Source: Gamarada debralockiae (Eukaryota; Ascomycota; Leotiomycetes; Helotiales; Hyphodiscaceae). From it: a DNA stretch of 64,000 nucleotides. Below are positions 1 to 12,600 of the stretch, piece by piece. The stretch covers positions 18,042-82,041 of the forward strand of contig NXFV01000921.1 of the NCBI GenBank assembly GCA_002803225.1. The letters run 5' to 3'. A program made the position numbers and the translations under genes. Each line of letters begins with the position of its first letter. Position 1 is the stretch's first letter. Below the pieces are notes generated by a model, which saw nothing but the letters and a program-made list of their open reading frames with translations, was not told where the DNA came from and did no database searches.

Positions 1-189
1 GAGTAGCAGGTTTCGGGGTCTCGTTATAGGTTTCTCGTTTGTATGCCACGTGTAAAGTCACATGCAACCATATCACATGATAGCGTTGCACCCCTTTATA
101 TTCGAGCGGTACCGTAGATATTCTAAGTCTAGACTGTTCCTCTATACACAGGAAGGAACTAAAGAGCATTGAAAGGGGCTCGCAGGAAA

Positions 190-1731
<1,542 letters not shown>

Positions 1732-2530
1732 GTTGAATGAAGATGAAGGTCGGACTTTGGTATCAAAAGAGTGAGATGAGAGGGAATTCTGAACAAGTCT
1801 CAGCCAACTGCCCTTGAAGGTATATATAGCAACATGATCGAATTCCCGTCACCCATCGACCCCTCTTTGAACGTCATCCTTCACTTCGAAGTTCGAAGTC
1901 GAATCCCGCAACAGTCCCCTATCTCTCACTTTCTATGCCCTCAAGCCCACCTCCCAAGTTCCTACTGCAACGTCTCAAAGTATCAAACACCGAGAACACA
2001 GATACAGAAAATATGCATAAAGGATATCACCAACACCGACTTCGAAAAACCGGAAGCAGTCGGAGGTACGTATCTCGCCTCAGGGCACCCCACGCTCCCC
2101 ACATACTCGGAGAGGACAATAAGATAAGGTTGGTTGTTGGGCTTGCATGAGGGGTTCACAGATTCAAATCCCGAATTGGAATCCCTGCAAAGTTCACTTT
2201 TACATCTTAGAATTAGAGTTTTGAGGCTTTAGAATACCCCAGAGCTCGACGGTTTACTTCCCACATTCAGTATCACGCATCCTTCGGATGGCACGTGAAA
2301 GCTGGGAGGTTGTCGTCACGTTCGTTCAACTTGAAATGCCGCCAGAGAGATTGTGGGGGGTAGAAAAGTCGCAAGGAAATACGTTTCAAAACGTGATATA
2401 AATTGGAATCTCGTAATTTGGGAAGTTTGCAACTTTGTTCAGGATCTATTCTATTTTCGTGCACTTGACATTGACTAAACAACCTCCTGTTGGCGTCTCA
2501 CAGCTCCATGAGGCTCAAAACTCCTCACTT
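1732..2530. other. Intergenic region, upstream of the PLP enzyme gene
   Basis: About 800 bases separate the PLP enzyme start from the aspartate kinase stop. No convincing coding exon is visible. A CACGTG E-box lies at 2292-2297, about 560 bases upstream of the PLP enzyme start. That core is the Cbf1-type site found at many sulfur-assimilation genes, but a single hexamer is weak evidence. Confidence 0.5.
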
Positions 2531-4525
2531 TCAGTATAACCACGGCCCTATTAAAGGTTAGAGAGATGCCAAAAGAACCGAAGAAGCTTACCTTTCATCA
2601 GGCTATTTTGAACTATTGGCGCATGTCCTTTGATCCGAGGGATGCCCAGGACGTTGGTGTGAATGATATCCATGGCAACCTGCGCATCTTCTTTCTTCAC
2701 TACCAGTCTGATGAACCATTAGCTTGGATTTACATTCATGAAACGGGTAGCCTACTCACGAGATGTTGATTTCGCTTGCTCCCTGCCCGATGTGGTAGAT
2801 ATTCACCCCACCACTCGCCAGCGTTGAAAATATTTGACCTTCAAAGTGTCAGTATTAGGTCTAGTTCTCAAGCTTTAAGAGGGGCACTCACCAGCTATGC
2901 CAACCATATTCCGCATCTTATGCCCAATAACAGACACAATAGCCATGTCTCTCAAAATCTCCACCTTCCCGCACTTCTCCAAACTCTCCATCACCCTGTC
3001 AACCTTTTCAGAGGTATCCAAAGTAGACAACGCAAGACTAACGGACTGCTCACTACTTGTGATCAAATCCGCAACTGCATCCAGCTGATTCAACTTCCCA
3101 AACACCTGCGCCAGAAACCCATGTGACTTCTTCTGGCGATTCGATTGAACGTTGATCAGAAAAATGGACTCCTTGGAGGTCAAAGCTGTTGGCGCTCGTC
3201 GACTTTGAGATTCGCCGTAGTACCCATTTGCGCTCATAAAAGATGTGATGCTAGTATTTGGAGGAGTGACTGGTGTGGGAGAGCGGGATTCTGATCCGAA
3301 ACTTGGTGAACTGGTTCCGCTCCGTTGAGAGGGGTAGATTATTGTCCCGCTTCCGGAGGGGTTCTTGACGTTTTTGAGTCGTAGTGGGATATTGGCGCTG
3401 CGAATTTGCTCCATTGTGAAGGGGTGGATGACCTGCTATTAATCAGTACCAATAACTCAAACGATTTCGACAATTCTTGAACTTACTTCACTTCCATAGT
3501 ACGTGAGTTCGGATGCTTCTTCCAAAGTCACGGTGGCCAGCAGTCGAGCTGAGGGTACCTTTCTTGGATCCGCGGTAAATATGCCGTCGACCTCCTTCCA
3601 TATTTGGAGTTCTGATGCAAAGGTCCCAACAGCACACATCGCCGCGCAAAGATCTGAGTAACCGCGACCGACGCTGGTGAGGAGTGATGTTGGCATCATT
3701 CCAAAGAAACCTAATATAACATATCAGCCAAGTAGACCACTTCGTTGATTGGAAACTCACCTGTCACTACCGGGAGGCTATTCCCGCATTCTTCAAGTCG
3801 GCGCCCAACTTCTACTACAAGTGCATCGAAGAATCTGGGCCCAAGTTCGTCGTACACCAAGATTTGTCTGTACTTGTCCTCTCCGTATGCTTTTGTGACA
3901 ATATCATCGAGAATCACCACCTTTGCATCAATCCCCTGGAAGCTGTTAGTAAGAAAGAGGCAAAATAGATTGTGATTACAAACTTTGCTCATCAACGATG
4001 CGGCAACGACTCGGCATGCCAGCTTTTCGCCCGTGGCTACAACTCGATCTTTCGATCTTGCAGAGAGTTCTCCTATTGTCTGAAATTGTTAGATGTTTCG
4101 GTTTATGCTATATCATGGGAACTCCAACTCACCTGTGCTGCCGAAAGAAATCTGCGCAACTCCTCGCAATCGTCCACAATGCTCACATCCAATTCCTCGA
4201 AAACCCCACTAGATGATTCCCCATCAGCCTGCATTCGAAGCTGCCTACTTGACTCCAAATGTTGATCCCGAATTGTATCAATTGTGTCATTCAACTCCTT
4301 TTGGCACTTCATCGAGGCAGTCGCATATTCGATCGCTTGCAGGAGCAGACTCGTCGTCCCCAGTGACTTTGATGTTCCAGACATCGCTGAGCACACGACA
4401 GCAACATTGTTGCTTAGCAGATATTGCGGTATGATCTCTCCTGTAATGGCAGGAAGGAGCTTTCCTAAGCTTGTTCCTCCGTACTTTTGAACGATCCACG
4501 GTTTCTGTTGAAGAATTAGAGGCAT
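2531..4525 (-). CDS. Aspartate kinase (HOM3 family; FUB3-like by context)
   Basis: Aspartokinase phosphorylates L-aspartate, the first step toward homoserine, methionine and threonine. The start is ATG 4525 (MPLILQQKPWIVQKYGGTSLG), placing the KYGGTS nucleotide/substrate motif at residues 14-19. Further exons carry ATGEKLACR, a VGRGYSD motif and ELTYYGSE-VIHPF. A Ser/Thr/Pro-rich loop typical of fungal Hom3 proteins follows, then two ACT regulatory domains (SIFLINVQSN; GIAGQIFSTLASGGVNIY). At least six introns have good donors and acceptors, and the product is about 545 residues. The 3' end is modelled with a last short intron ending in PWLY and a TGA at 2531-2533; reading through that donor instead would stop at 2551. 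No lesion was found. It lies between the O-acetylhomoserine enzyme and the homoserine acetyltransferase on the same strand. Feedback sensitivity cannot be read from the sequence. Confidence 0.92.
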
Positions 4526-5053
4526 GTCGAAGTTTGTTGAGGTTTGCGCAGTGCGGGTGACAAGACAGAACCGAATGATGAATCTGTGACGACAACATGC
4601 TGGTGAATGCGTAAAATAAAACTAATACTGTAGTTGAGTGTGTACACATGAGACGTGAGACGTTGCTCCCGGGATCTGGTCGGGCTTTGGGTTTGTGCTG
4701 CGAAAATCATGAGCGGAGTCGGCCGCTTGGCCTTCCCCGTAATCACAGGATTGAAGTGAGCAATTTACATCTTAGACTCCACTTTCTGCCACATCTATGT
4801 AAAATTTGGACATAAAAATAATAATTAATAATCGCCGAAAGAGAGGTATCAGAATTGGTGACTCAATTGATTTTCAATAGGAATGACACGAATGGGTGAC
4901 TTTATCCCCCTCGGAGCTCAATTATGCGTGGCTTCAGCAACTCCAGCAACGCAAAACAGTAAAAGAATCGGATTGACTACATTGAATGGGATGCGGTTTT
5001 CTATATTAGTCTATGTAAGCACCTAAAAGAAATAGAGTAATCAGCCCCCCAAT
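4526..5053. other. Intergenic region, aspartate kinase promoter
   Basis: This 530-base stretch lies between the aspartate kinase start and the acetyltransferase stop. It is AT-rich around 4800-4860 and contains a consensus TGACTCA, listed separately. No coding exon is seen. Confidence 0.5.
4859..4865. promoter_or_regulatory. Candidate Gcn4/CpcA (cross-pathway control) site
   Basis: A perfect palindromic TGACTCA lies 334 bases upstream of the aspartate kinase ATG. This heptamer is the Gcn4/CpcA/CPC-1 consensus that drives amino-acid biosynthetic genes under starvation. Its position in an amino-acid gene promoter supports function, though a 7-mer can occur by chance. Confidence 0.45.
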
Positions 5054-6668
5054 CTACCAGCCAGACTCGATTTCTCCAAAGACGCTATCTTTGACAACGT
5101 TCACGAGAGAATATTCTTCCGTAATAAGTGGAGGACATTCATAAATCCAGGGACATCTGCCCCTGAGGTGTTCCTCAATCAAAGGTCCCAAAATCTCAAA
5201 CTCTAACAGAAAGCCATCATGTCCTTCAGGAGATGGTATCATCACCAAAGACGCGTCCGGCAAAGCATGGACAAGAACTTCCTGCTGCTCAGGCCTGAAC
5301 AACACATCGGATTCTATTCCAACCACGAGACTTTTTGGTGGCATGCTGCTGAACACATCTGACAAGATCTCATTTCGAGAAGCACCGTCGCATTCGAGTT
5401 CTTTCCTGACTCGGCCTCTCGTGACATCGTGATGATCCATCTTCCGTGTGAGGTGAATGAAGCAATTGGCGTCGAAACGGCTGACGAACTTTTGGCCCTG
5501 GTATTGTAGATAACTCTGTGCCGTGAACATGGGATTTTCAGATTTTCGTCTTGTTGGTAAAAGGCATCCATTCATCTTGCTATCCCTTCTGATGCCGTTT
5601 GAGCTTGGTGGGTTTTGGTGGACATTTGACAATTTCGACTTCCGATCCTCTCTTGATGCAGCTGGGTTCCTTCCGAATCTAGTACTGAAGGAAGACGAAG
5701 AGCGATATGTGAGCATCGCTACCATTCGGGCTGCGGCAAGGCCAGACGCTGGTTGGCTATTAGGAGTCGGAAGGTAATAACCATCTTCGAAAGCCGGGTC
5801 TGCAAAGACACATTGCCGCTGAGCTTCTGCCCAAGAAATGCCCCATGCATCGTGATCGACTGAGGTTGATATTGGAATGACTGTTTTCACGTAGCCGTCC
5901 GGAGTGCAGAGTGGCCATTCAAGGGTTGCCATTCCTCCCATTGAACCTAGAACACCGGGGAGTCAGTAATTTCCTAGCCCGAACTGTTTTAAGAGCGAGC
6001 GGAGTGATTCGCGCTGTGTGGGGAATATCGGGAGCAAATGGAGTACATAAGAGTAAGCGCGAGTGAGAGCAGGAGGTGGGAAAACAGAGAGCCGACGTTC
6101 CTTACCTCCAACAACAGCTGCGACGCTTGAAACCCTGAGTGCATCCAGAACCAACTTGTGCAGACTATAAAATGATCAATTAGCGGGGCATTTGAACAGT
6201 ACGCAGTGAGTAAAGCTTACCGGACGTCATCCCGTATTGTCGTCTGAGGAAATTCTGGACCATAGATTCGTCCAACCTTTGGATTAATACTCAGCGACGA
6301 AGTGGTACCATAGGGGGACCCAAGCACATTTGCGCAGAAGATGAAATATCTCGAGATATCAAATGCGTTTCCATTGCCCAAAAGCGGTCCCCACCAGTCC
6401 CCAATGTCGCTGCTTCCAGAAAGCGCGTGGCAGACCACCAAACAGTTGTCGCCATTCGAATTGAGCTTCCCCCAAGTCTTATACGCAACAGTCACATCCT
6501 TCAACTCATCTCCGGATTCGAGCTCAAAGGAGTCAAGCAAGGCCAGCCTCTGATCGGCCACGAAGTTCAAATACTCGTTTGTCGCGCTAGGGATGTGATC
6601 CAGACCTTTGAGAGTTAACGATATTTCTTGGATGTACTTGGAATTGGCAACGCACTTATCACTGCCAT
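5054..6668 (-). CDS. Homoserine O-acetyltransferase (MET2 family; FUB5-like by context)
   Basis: This alpha/beta-hydrolase-fold acyltransferase transfers acetyl from acetyl-CoA to L-homoserine. Clear exons carry LESGDELKDVTVAYKTWG, CHALSGSSDIGDWWGPLLG, the nucleophile elbow GGSMGG (split by an intron near 6110/5943) and EAQRQCVFADPAF. The C-terminal part supplies the catalytic Asp in GIESDVLF and His in SPEGHDGFLLEF, and ends SVFGEIESGW at a TAG (5054-5056). A low-complexity insert around RKSKLSNVHQNPPSSNGIRR matches the variable loop of fungal Met2. The N-terminus is the uncertain part. I use ATG 6668 followed by a 50-base intron with donor GTGCGT and acceptor AAAG, giving about 450 residues. 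An upstream ORF starting at 6873 could supply a further exon, but I could not join it in frame. Its promoter is shared with the divergent nitrilase. Confidence 0.9.
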
Positions 6669-7110
6669 TCTTTCCTGAAAATCCAGCTTAGGTAGTTTCT
6701 TTGATTCGGCTTGATTCAAGCTGTGGAAATAATCGCGATAATTTACTTGGGTTTCTGTTGGCCGAATGACGCTTGAAGGCTGAAGCACAGAGTGACGGAC
6801 ACCCCCACATCATGAAGTACTTCCTCAATGAGCGGGGATCTATAGACTGCCAGGAGAAAACTCGGATTGCCATTCTAGACTCTGGAAACGGTGCAGTGAT
6901 TGGTGACTGACGCCCAGCACTCGTTCAAGGGCAATTCAAATCCCGGAGGACTTTCAGTTAACCTTTTTTTTCTTCGGGGTCTGGCCTTGCCAAACTTGAC
7001 ATCGAACAGTCATCAAACTCCATCAACAAAACCATCAATCATGTCCGCCTTCCCATCAAGAAGCCTGCGATCGTATCGCAGCGGACGCATAGCATCACTC
7101 AGTATCAATC
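6669..7110. promoter_or_regulatory. Bidirectional promoter between acetyltransferase and nitrilase
   Basis: About 440 bases separate two divergently transcribed genes, so both promoters must lie here unless the acetyltransferase has an extra 5' exon. A pyrimidine-rich stretch lies around 6960-6975. No specific operator could be identified. Confidence 0.5.
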
Positions 7111-8354
7111 ATGGGTCGTGCGCAGCAGAGCGTGAAGATTGCAGCAGTGCAGGCGGCGCCGGTTGCGTTCGACCTCATTGAAAGCCTCAAGAAGGTTGGA
7201 CAATTCACGGCCCAGGCAGCATCTCAGGGCGCAGAACTAGTGGCATTTCCTGAAGCATTCCTATCTGCGTATCCATGGCGATATGCGTTCGATGCCACGA
7301 TTGGGACTCGCGAACCTCGAGGTATGAAGACGCGTCGGTGTCGTGTCCCGCGAAGAACCCCACTCACTTTCTCCAGGTCGTCTCTGGTGGCGTAAATACT
7401 ATGAATCGTCGCTTGCGATTCCCTCCCCCGAATTCGATGTCCTACGAAATTGCGCGAAGGAGAACGATATAAATTTGTCGATTGGCATAATTGAGAAAGA
7501 CGGTGGGACGTTATACTGCACGGCACTACTCATTGGAAAGGATGGAACGCTGCTGAGTCGACATCGGAAGGTACGCAAAGTTCATTTGATAATTGGGGAT
7601 TATTGCTGAGACGCCCCTTGCTCATTCCAACAGCTGCGGAAAGACTGGTCTGGGGAAGGGGTTCTGGAGATTCACTCAAAGTCGTGGATGCGGGGTTCGG
7701 CAAAATAGGGGGATTGATATGGTGCGAGAACTCCCACGTCACTCAGAACTCCTGAGCTAACTCTGCCCCAGTTGGGAGAATTATATGCCGGCTGCCAGAC
7801 TGGCGTTGTACCAACTTGGCATCGAGTAAGTCTCGTCTCAAGGACGGCATGTTCGTCCCAATCACTCTGACAAACGCAGAATCTACGTCGCTCCTCATGC
7901 AGATGATTTGCCTTCGTGGATTGCATCCATGCAGCACATAGCAAAAGAAGGACGATGCTTTGTTATTTCAGTGAATCAGTTCTGCAAAGTTTCAGACTTC
8001 CCGCCAGAATACCCGCCATTCACTGCCGGACATCATGATCGAAGTCCAGAGGGGCAGCCTTGGAGTCAAGATGATATCCTCAATCATGGAGGATCATGTG
8101 TAGTTGGTCCTCTAGGTACCTTCCTCGTTGAGCCTGTTTGGGACAAAGAAGAGATCTTATACACTACGTTGAATCTTTCAGATTTGGCAGAGGCGAGGGT
8201 AAGGCCCTTGCTTCCCCGAGACGACCGTTTCTGACCTTTTTGCTAGATGGACTTCGACCCAGTGGGAAGTTATTCAAGGCCTGATATTTTCTCATTAAGT
8301 GTGAATACAAAACCTGGCGTGAATGTGGCCTTCCAAGTGAATCTTGGGGTATAA
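7111..8354 (+). CDS. Nitrilase (C-N hydrolase family, aliphatic/arylacetonitrilase type), one splice site abnormal
   Basis: The predicted product of about 350 residues belongs to branch 1 of the nitrilase superfamily, which hydrolyses R-CN to the acid and ammonia. The catalytic triad is visible: Glu in [13 protein letters not shown], Lys in SRHRK, and Cys in GGLICWENYMP, whose codon is split by an intron with donor GTGCGA and acceptor CCCCAG. The start is ATG 7111 ([17 protein letters not shown]); the stop is at 8352. Introns at 7321-7376, in the Cys codon, after GIE and after AEAR are canonical. The intron beginning at 7571 is not: the conserved frame resumes with [12 protein letters not shown] directly after the bases CCCCTTG, without an AG. 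The nearest AGs, at 7610 and 7632, both give the wrong frame. The gene is therefore either a recent pseudogene or uses a rare GT-TG intron. It diverges from the homoserine acetyltransferase. Confidence 0.85.
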
Positions 8355-8751
8355 ACCTAAAGCATCTCCATATTTGAGAATCTAAACAGACATGCTGCAG
8401 ATTTCCATGATCGGATACTTCAAAATATACCCTAGGTACAGTTGAATCAAGCATCGCAGTTTTGTGTGACTGCCGTCGCTTTCATGTTGTAAAATTGCCA
8501 GCTTATGAGTGCGAGTGAGCCACTCCTTCATCGAACAGCCCTTGTACTGGAAGCAAAAAATAAAGAAAATAAAGCCAAATTGTTAAAGCGATTTGAAGAA
8601 TCAAAAAGAGCCTATATCGTTGCATACAAAGAACCTACACCTCCGGGCTTCAGATGATGAGGCTATAGCAGATCGGCATCGAAGTAGTTCCTCGTGTAGC
8701 TCGCACTCCTTGTGTTCTCTTCACAACAATAACACCCGACCATCCCACCTA
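8355..8751. other. Intergenic region 3' of nitrilase
   Basis: About 400 bases of AT-rich sequence, with an A-rich run near 8553-8580 that could belong to the nitrilase 3' end. No gene is seen. Confidence 0.5.
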
Positions 8752-8946
8752 CAGTAAAACCTGCCTATAACGAATCTGGATATAACGAACGCTAACAAAT
8801 CCCTCGATATAACGTACGAGACGAAAAGCTTTACAGGGATAATTTGTATGAAGACAGGGATTCTATATAACGATCTCTGGATATAACGAATTTTTGGGCC
8901 ATCGCCCATACAGATTTTTCGTGTTCGTTATAACCAAGTTTTACTG
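8752..8946. mobile_element. 195-bp MITE with terminal inverted repeats and TA target duplication
   Basis: The left end reads CAGTAAAACCTGCCTATAAC and the complement of the right end reads CAGTAAAACTTGGTTATAAC. The two ends match at 20 of their outer 23 bases. Both are flanked by TA (8750-8751 and 8947-8948), as expected for a Tc1/mariner/pogo-type insertion. The interior repeats a GATATAACGAA-like motif several times and has no coding capacity, so it is a non-autonomous element. CAGT-starting termini with TA duplication suggest the pogo/Fot/Tigger group. It lies between the nitrilase and a transporter pseudogene. Confidence 0.82.
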
Positions 8947-8948
8947 TA

Positions 8949-9841
8949 GTCCCCGCTCACTTGAATATTACGTTTGTTCAAATCCCGGCCAGCTATCTTC
9001 TATCCTTGGATACTCTTCATCATTTCTTATCTCCCCGCATAATCTCTTCCCGCCGGGAACGACGCATAGTGACGCCCAAAGGAACATTCCCAGCAGCCAG
9101 CCCCCGGAGTCGCGATAACAGCCTCCCTCCCCCCATTTTCCCAAGTGATATCTTGCCCGGGATCTGGGCTGGAGAAGTTAAGCATCGTGGTCGGGGTTCT
9201 AAACTAAGGAGTAGGCATTTGCTCTCAGTTCTCACTCTAAGTCGAGCATGAACCTACATTGCAGGCGACTTTACGAAGATAAAGAGATTTCAGATCATTC
9301 CACAGCAAATTGCTCGGGAGAAGTCCTCTCTTGCTACGTGGTAATACTGTGTCATAAGCGGGATTTGATCTCCACGATGGTTCTGAAATGAGCAGTGCTT
9401 GGTACTGCGCTAGCCACTATACTGTCCTCAACTTCAACGTCTCAGATCGAGATGAGGCCTGAGGTCAAGGTCAATCTCCACCAATGACGAAATTGAGAAT
9501 ATAAAGCTCTCGCCACAATGAGACCCTGCAGCCAGTTCTGACCTACTTTCAAATAGCTCTTAACAACTGACTGACTACCCCCCCTTCACGCACCACTCAT
9601 GTCTCAAGATTACACATCCAGAGAACTTGGATCATGCAAGCCCTCGCCCACCTCAAGGTTCGAACGGCAACATCCTCCCTGGATCAATTTCTCTGAACTT
9701 CAAGATGTTTGAGAGAAGCATTTCTCTCCTCAGAATCAAGTCAAGGAAGACTTGAGAAAGACGTTCGAAACCATACTCCACTGTAAGCTCACCTCACTCT
9801 ATCGTCGCTCACATTTACTGACACTAGAGTGCAGAGCTGTG
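8949..9841. other. Intergenic region between MITE and transporter pseudogene
   Basis: About 890 bases with no supported gene. A segment near 9352-9425 on the minus strand has weak A-box and B-box resemblance but no tRNA fold. The 5' end of the following pseudogene may extend into 9700-9841 but is not recognisable. Confidence 0.4.
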
Positions 9842-10580
9842 TTAGGTTTGTTGATGAGCTTGACCCCCTTATCCTGCCACTTGATGGGATGGCGAGGAGC
9901 GGGCGGTAATGGGGCCACATCAACGTAAGTCAGGACAACCTCCTCCATAATCGTTCGAATCATTCTGACTTGTCCAAGTGGTGTATACTTCTTCATGGGC
10001 GGCCTCCTCATGATCCTGGGCGTGTCTTCGAATTCCTCCTCGGAAACATCTTCCCATTTGTTCTATTGGGTAGCTATGGCTCCTTTTAGCTCAGTTACGG
10101 CGCAACCCTGCAGCCGTTCTACAGCGCCTATGCCACATACTCCCAAGGTGCAAGTGATGCGATGGGGCTGAAGACTCCTGAATTCAATGCCAGCTTTGGT
10201 AAGCCCACCGTCCTTGAAATGAAAGGGATGATACCGATGAAGATTGAAAGCATTCTACCTCCTATGCATGGGAGTTTTCTCCGCTTGCACCCCTTTTGCA
10301 CTCAAGACAAACGTCGCTTTGGTTGGCATCGAATTCTGCCTCACACTGAGTTTCACACTACTTGCGGGCGCTTTCTTCCAATCGGCCGAAGGAGGTGCCA
10401 GGCTGCAACCATGCAGATTGTAAGTGATCAACCTGAGATAACATTGCCTCGACGAGTACTGACTTCATATCAGGCTGGTGGACCTTTGGATTTGTCGCTG
10501 CCTTCTGCGGCTGGCAGCTCTTTTTTGCTTTATGTTTTCCGCTATGGAACTTCTATTTCAACCTCTGGTTGGGAGCTTAG
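9842..10580 (+). pseudogene. Decayed GPR1/FUN34/YaaH (acetate/ATO-type) transporter
   Basis: Fragments of this six-helix transporter family are unmistakable: LLMSLTPLSCHLMGWRGAGG (9854 on), GVYFFMGGLLMILG, FEFLLGNIFPFVLLGSYG, YGATLQPFYSAYATYSQGA, TPEFNASFG, and a C-terminal helix with FCGWQLFFALCFPLWNFYF. Introns remain at 9924-9979, near 10199 and near 10421. The gene cannot make a full protein. There is a frame change near 10025, a TAG at 10087-10089 where the family has Trp, and further frame changes around 10395-10420 and 10481. Family members carry acetate or ammonium across membranes. Acetate is also the leaving group of O-acetylhomoserine chemistry, but any link is speculative. Confidence 0.78.
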
Positions 10581-10822
10581 GTGGTATGTTGAACGATTTG
10601 GAATAAAAGAAAGGAACATGCTGTTTGAGTAAAGGCGGCAGATATGGACAGGTGAGGCTGTAGGGACAAGTCGCAACGTTATTGAGGCGCAGGCCAATAT
10701 AGCAAAATTAGGAGCCGGCATGAGATTTCTGTAACCAGATCCTGGGAATACCAGATTTGAGGGGAATTTGAGCAGTTTCACCAGAAGTGAAGGGTCCGTT
10801 ATGATCACGTGATATTATACTG

Positions 10823-12600
10823 CTATATATTGAAGGTATACTTCCCTTTCGCTCTCAGCTTCTCTCCATATATGTAGAAGAAAATGGGAAAAGGAATCAT
10901 AGCAACGCATATAAACCCTAGTAGACTTGTCGCCCAGGCAACTCCTAGTCTTTCATACATATACGTCGCGAACAACGGAAAGCCTGCTGCCATCAACGCT
11001 CTCGCAAATGCTGTTGCTGCCAAAGCACTATTGGCATTGAGCAAGTATACATCAATGATGTATATCTGGCCCGGTAAAAACACGAGAAATATGCCGCCAC
11101 CAATAAATATGCCTGACAGGACTTGTGGAACCCAGCTTACACTTGGATTCGAGGTCCAGGCAAACCAGAACATGCCAATTGGAAGTAAAAACGATCCCAC
11201 TATCATCGGCGGAAGTCGTGCTTCCGGGAGAACGAGTTTCTTTGATCGAGTGAGTTCTCACTGGAAGCGGGTATTGGTGTCGATTGCTATCCCGATGCAG
11301 CAGATTAAGATACCCCCTAGGATTCCGAGAAATGGGAGGGAGGCAAGGCCAGATTCCCAGCCACGGACAATTTCGAAGGAGTATGGGTAGGCCTCGAAGA
11401 TGAGGTAGAGGATACTGTAGACGAGAGAGCTGTATATCGTCATCGCCAAGAGCTAGATAGAGTCAGTTTCTCCATCATTTTGAGTCATTGGCAGGGTGTC
11501 CTTACAATTGGTTCTTGGAAAAGCATCACTAGAGGTTTCGAAAAGTATTTGTCCAACAGTGCTCGAGCATGTAGGGGATCTTCGTCCATTTTCGCATGTA
11601 ATGCCCAATTTCTCGTCTCATGTCGAAGTCTCTCAGCCCTTCTCTTGTGTAACACTGGCTCAAACGTTTCCGGGACAAGTATGAGTCCAATTATACCAAA
11701 GAATGCAGACACAATCAGTGTGATCCATGCCGTCCACCTCCAGCCAAGAGAACTCTTCGTTATAAATTCTCCAACGATAGGACCCATTGTTGGACCTAAG
11801 AAGGTAGCTCCTGAGAAAGCAGCTGTTGCAACGCCTCGATCTGTCACATTCCAGAAATCGACATAAAGGCCTCCCACAATGGCGATGGGGGCGGCTCCGA
11901 AGCAGCCAGCGAGAAACCGGCAGATCATAATCGTCCAGACGTTTTGTGCAAGTGCAACTCCAATGTTGAAGATCGTGAAGATAGTGAAGCCCATGAAGAG
12001 TGGACGAGACCGCCCGAAAAGCTCAGAGGCTGGTCCCCAAACAAGAGGCCCTGCTCAATGAGTTAGAGGGTGATTTCATTCAGGGATTTGGCGAAAAGAG
12101 TACTCACCACACGCAAATCCCAAAACGTACAAGCTCACTCCCAGGATCATCACTTCAGGACTCACTCCAAACTCCGCTGCCGTGGCAAATGTCGCCGTAG
12201 AAAAGACACTGCTCGCAAAAGATACGCAGAAAGTTAACAAAGCAGTAACCATGGTTATGCTCCATTTCTTCGTTAGCGAAAAATTCATGGGATTTTCTGG
12301 ATCATCTGGTCCATCCCATCCCACTAAGTGTGTATTTGGGTCGACATGTCGTTTGCTCTTCTCGTCCGTCTCGCTGTCATCAGTGCCGATTTCCTTCGAA
12401 AAAAGTCCCTCTTTGAGCTTGAAATCGTCTCTCGATTCGCCGCGTAGCGATGGTGCTCGTGACGGGTTCGCTGTGTTCACCGCTGTGTTGACTGCTGTTT
12501 CGGTCGGAGACTCCAGCATTGCGGCGCATCCAGCACAAAGGACTTGGGAGTTGGTACGCTGTGAAGAGGTGGACATCTTCTTGGACACCTTGGAAAACAA
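10823..12600 (-). pseudogene. DHA1-family MFS exporter interrupted by in-frame TGA
   Basis: The three main exons encode a 12-helix drug:H+ antiporter-like protein. An acidic N-terminal tail leads to GWDGPDDPENPMNFS. Motif A-like PASELFGRSRPLF follows, then motif C (FLGPTMGPIVGEF), FEAYPYSFE, and the C-terminal helices to KGKYTFNI. Introns after FACG and after FQEPI are canonical. The codon after DTNTRFQ is TGA (complement of 11258-11260). It is followed in the same frame by ELTRSKKLVLPEARLPPM, which is the conserved continuation. No intron can remove the TGA and keep the frame. The stop falls near codon 400 of about 545, before the last four helices. Either ATG 12600 or ATG 12576 could start translation. 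By position it would be the exporter of the adjacent metabolic locus. Confidence 0.82.

Noticed and set aside
9155..9215. Short resemblance to an internal 5S rRNA segment (GAAGTTAAGCA region)
   Set aside because: Neither the 5' nor 3' part of a 5S rRNA follows, so it is probably chance.
9352..9425. tRNA-like segment on the minus strand with weak A- and B-box resemblance
   Set aside because: Acceptor, D and T stems do not pair; it is not a tRNA and there are too few matches to call a tRNA-derived repeat.
11258..11260. TGA as a recoded selenocysteine or readthrough codon
   Set aside because: Ascomycetes lack selenoprotein synthesis and the following bases are not a strong readthrough context; a nonsense mutation is simpler.
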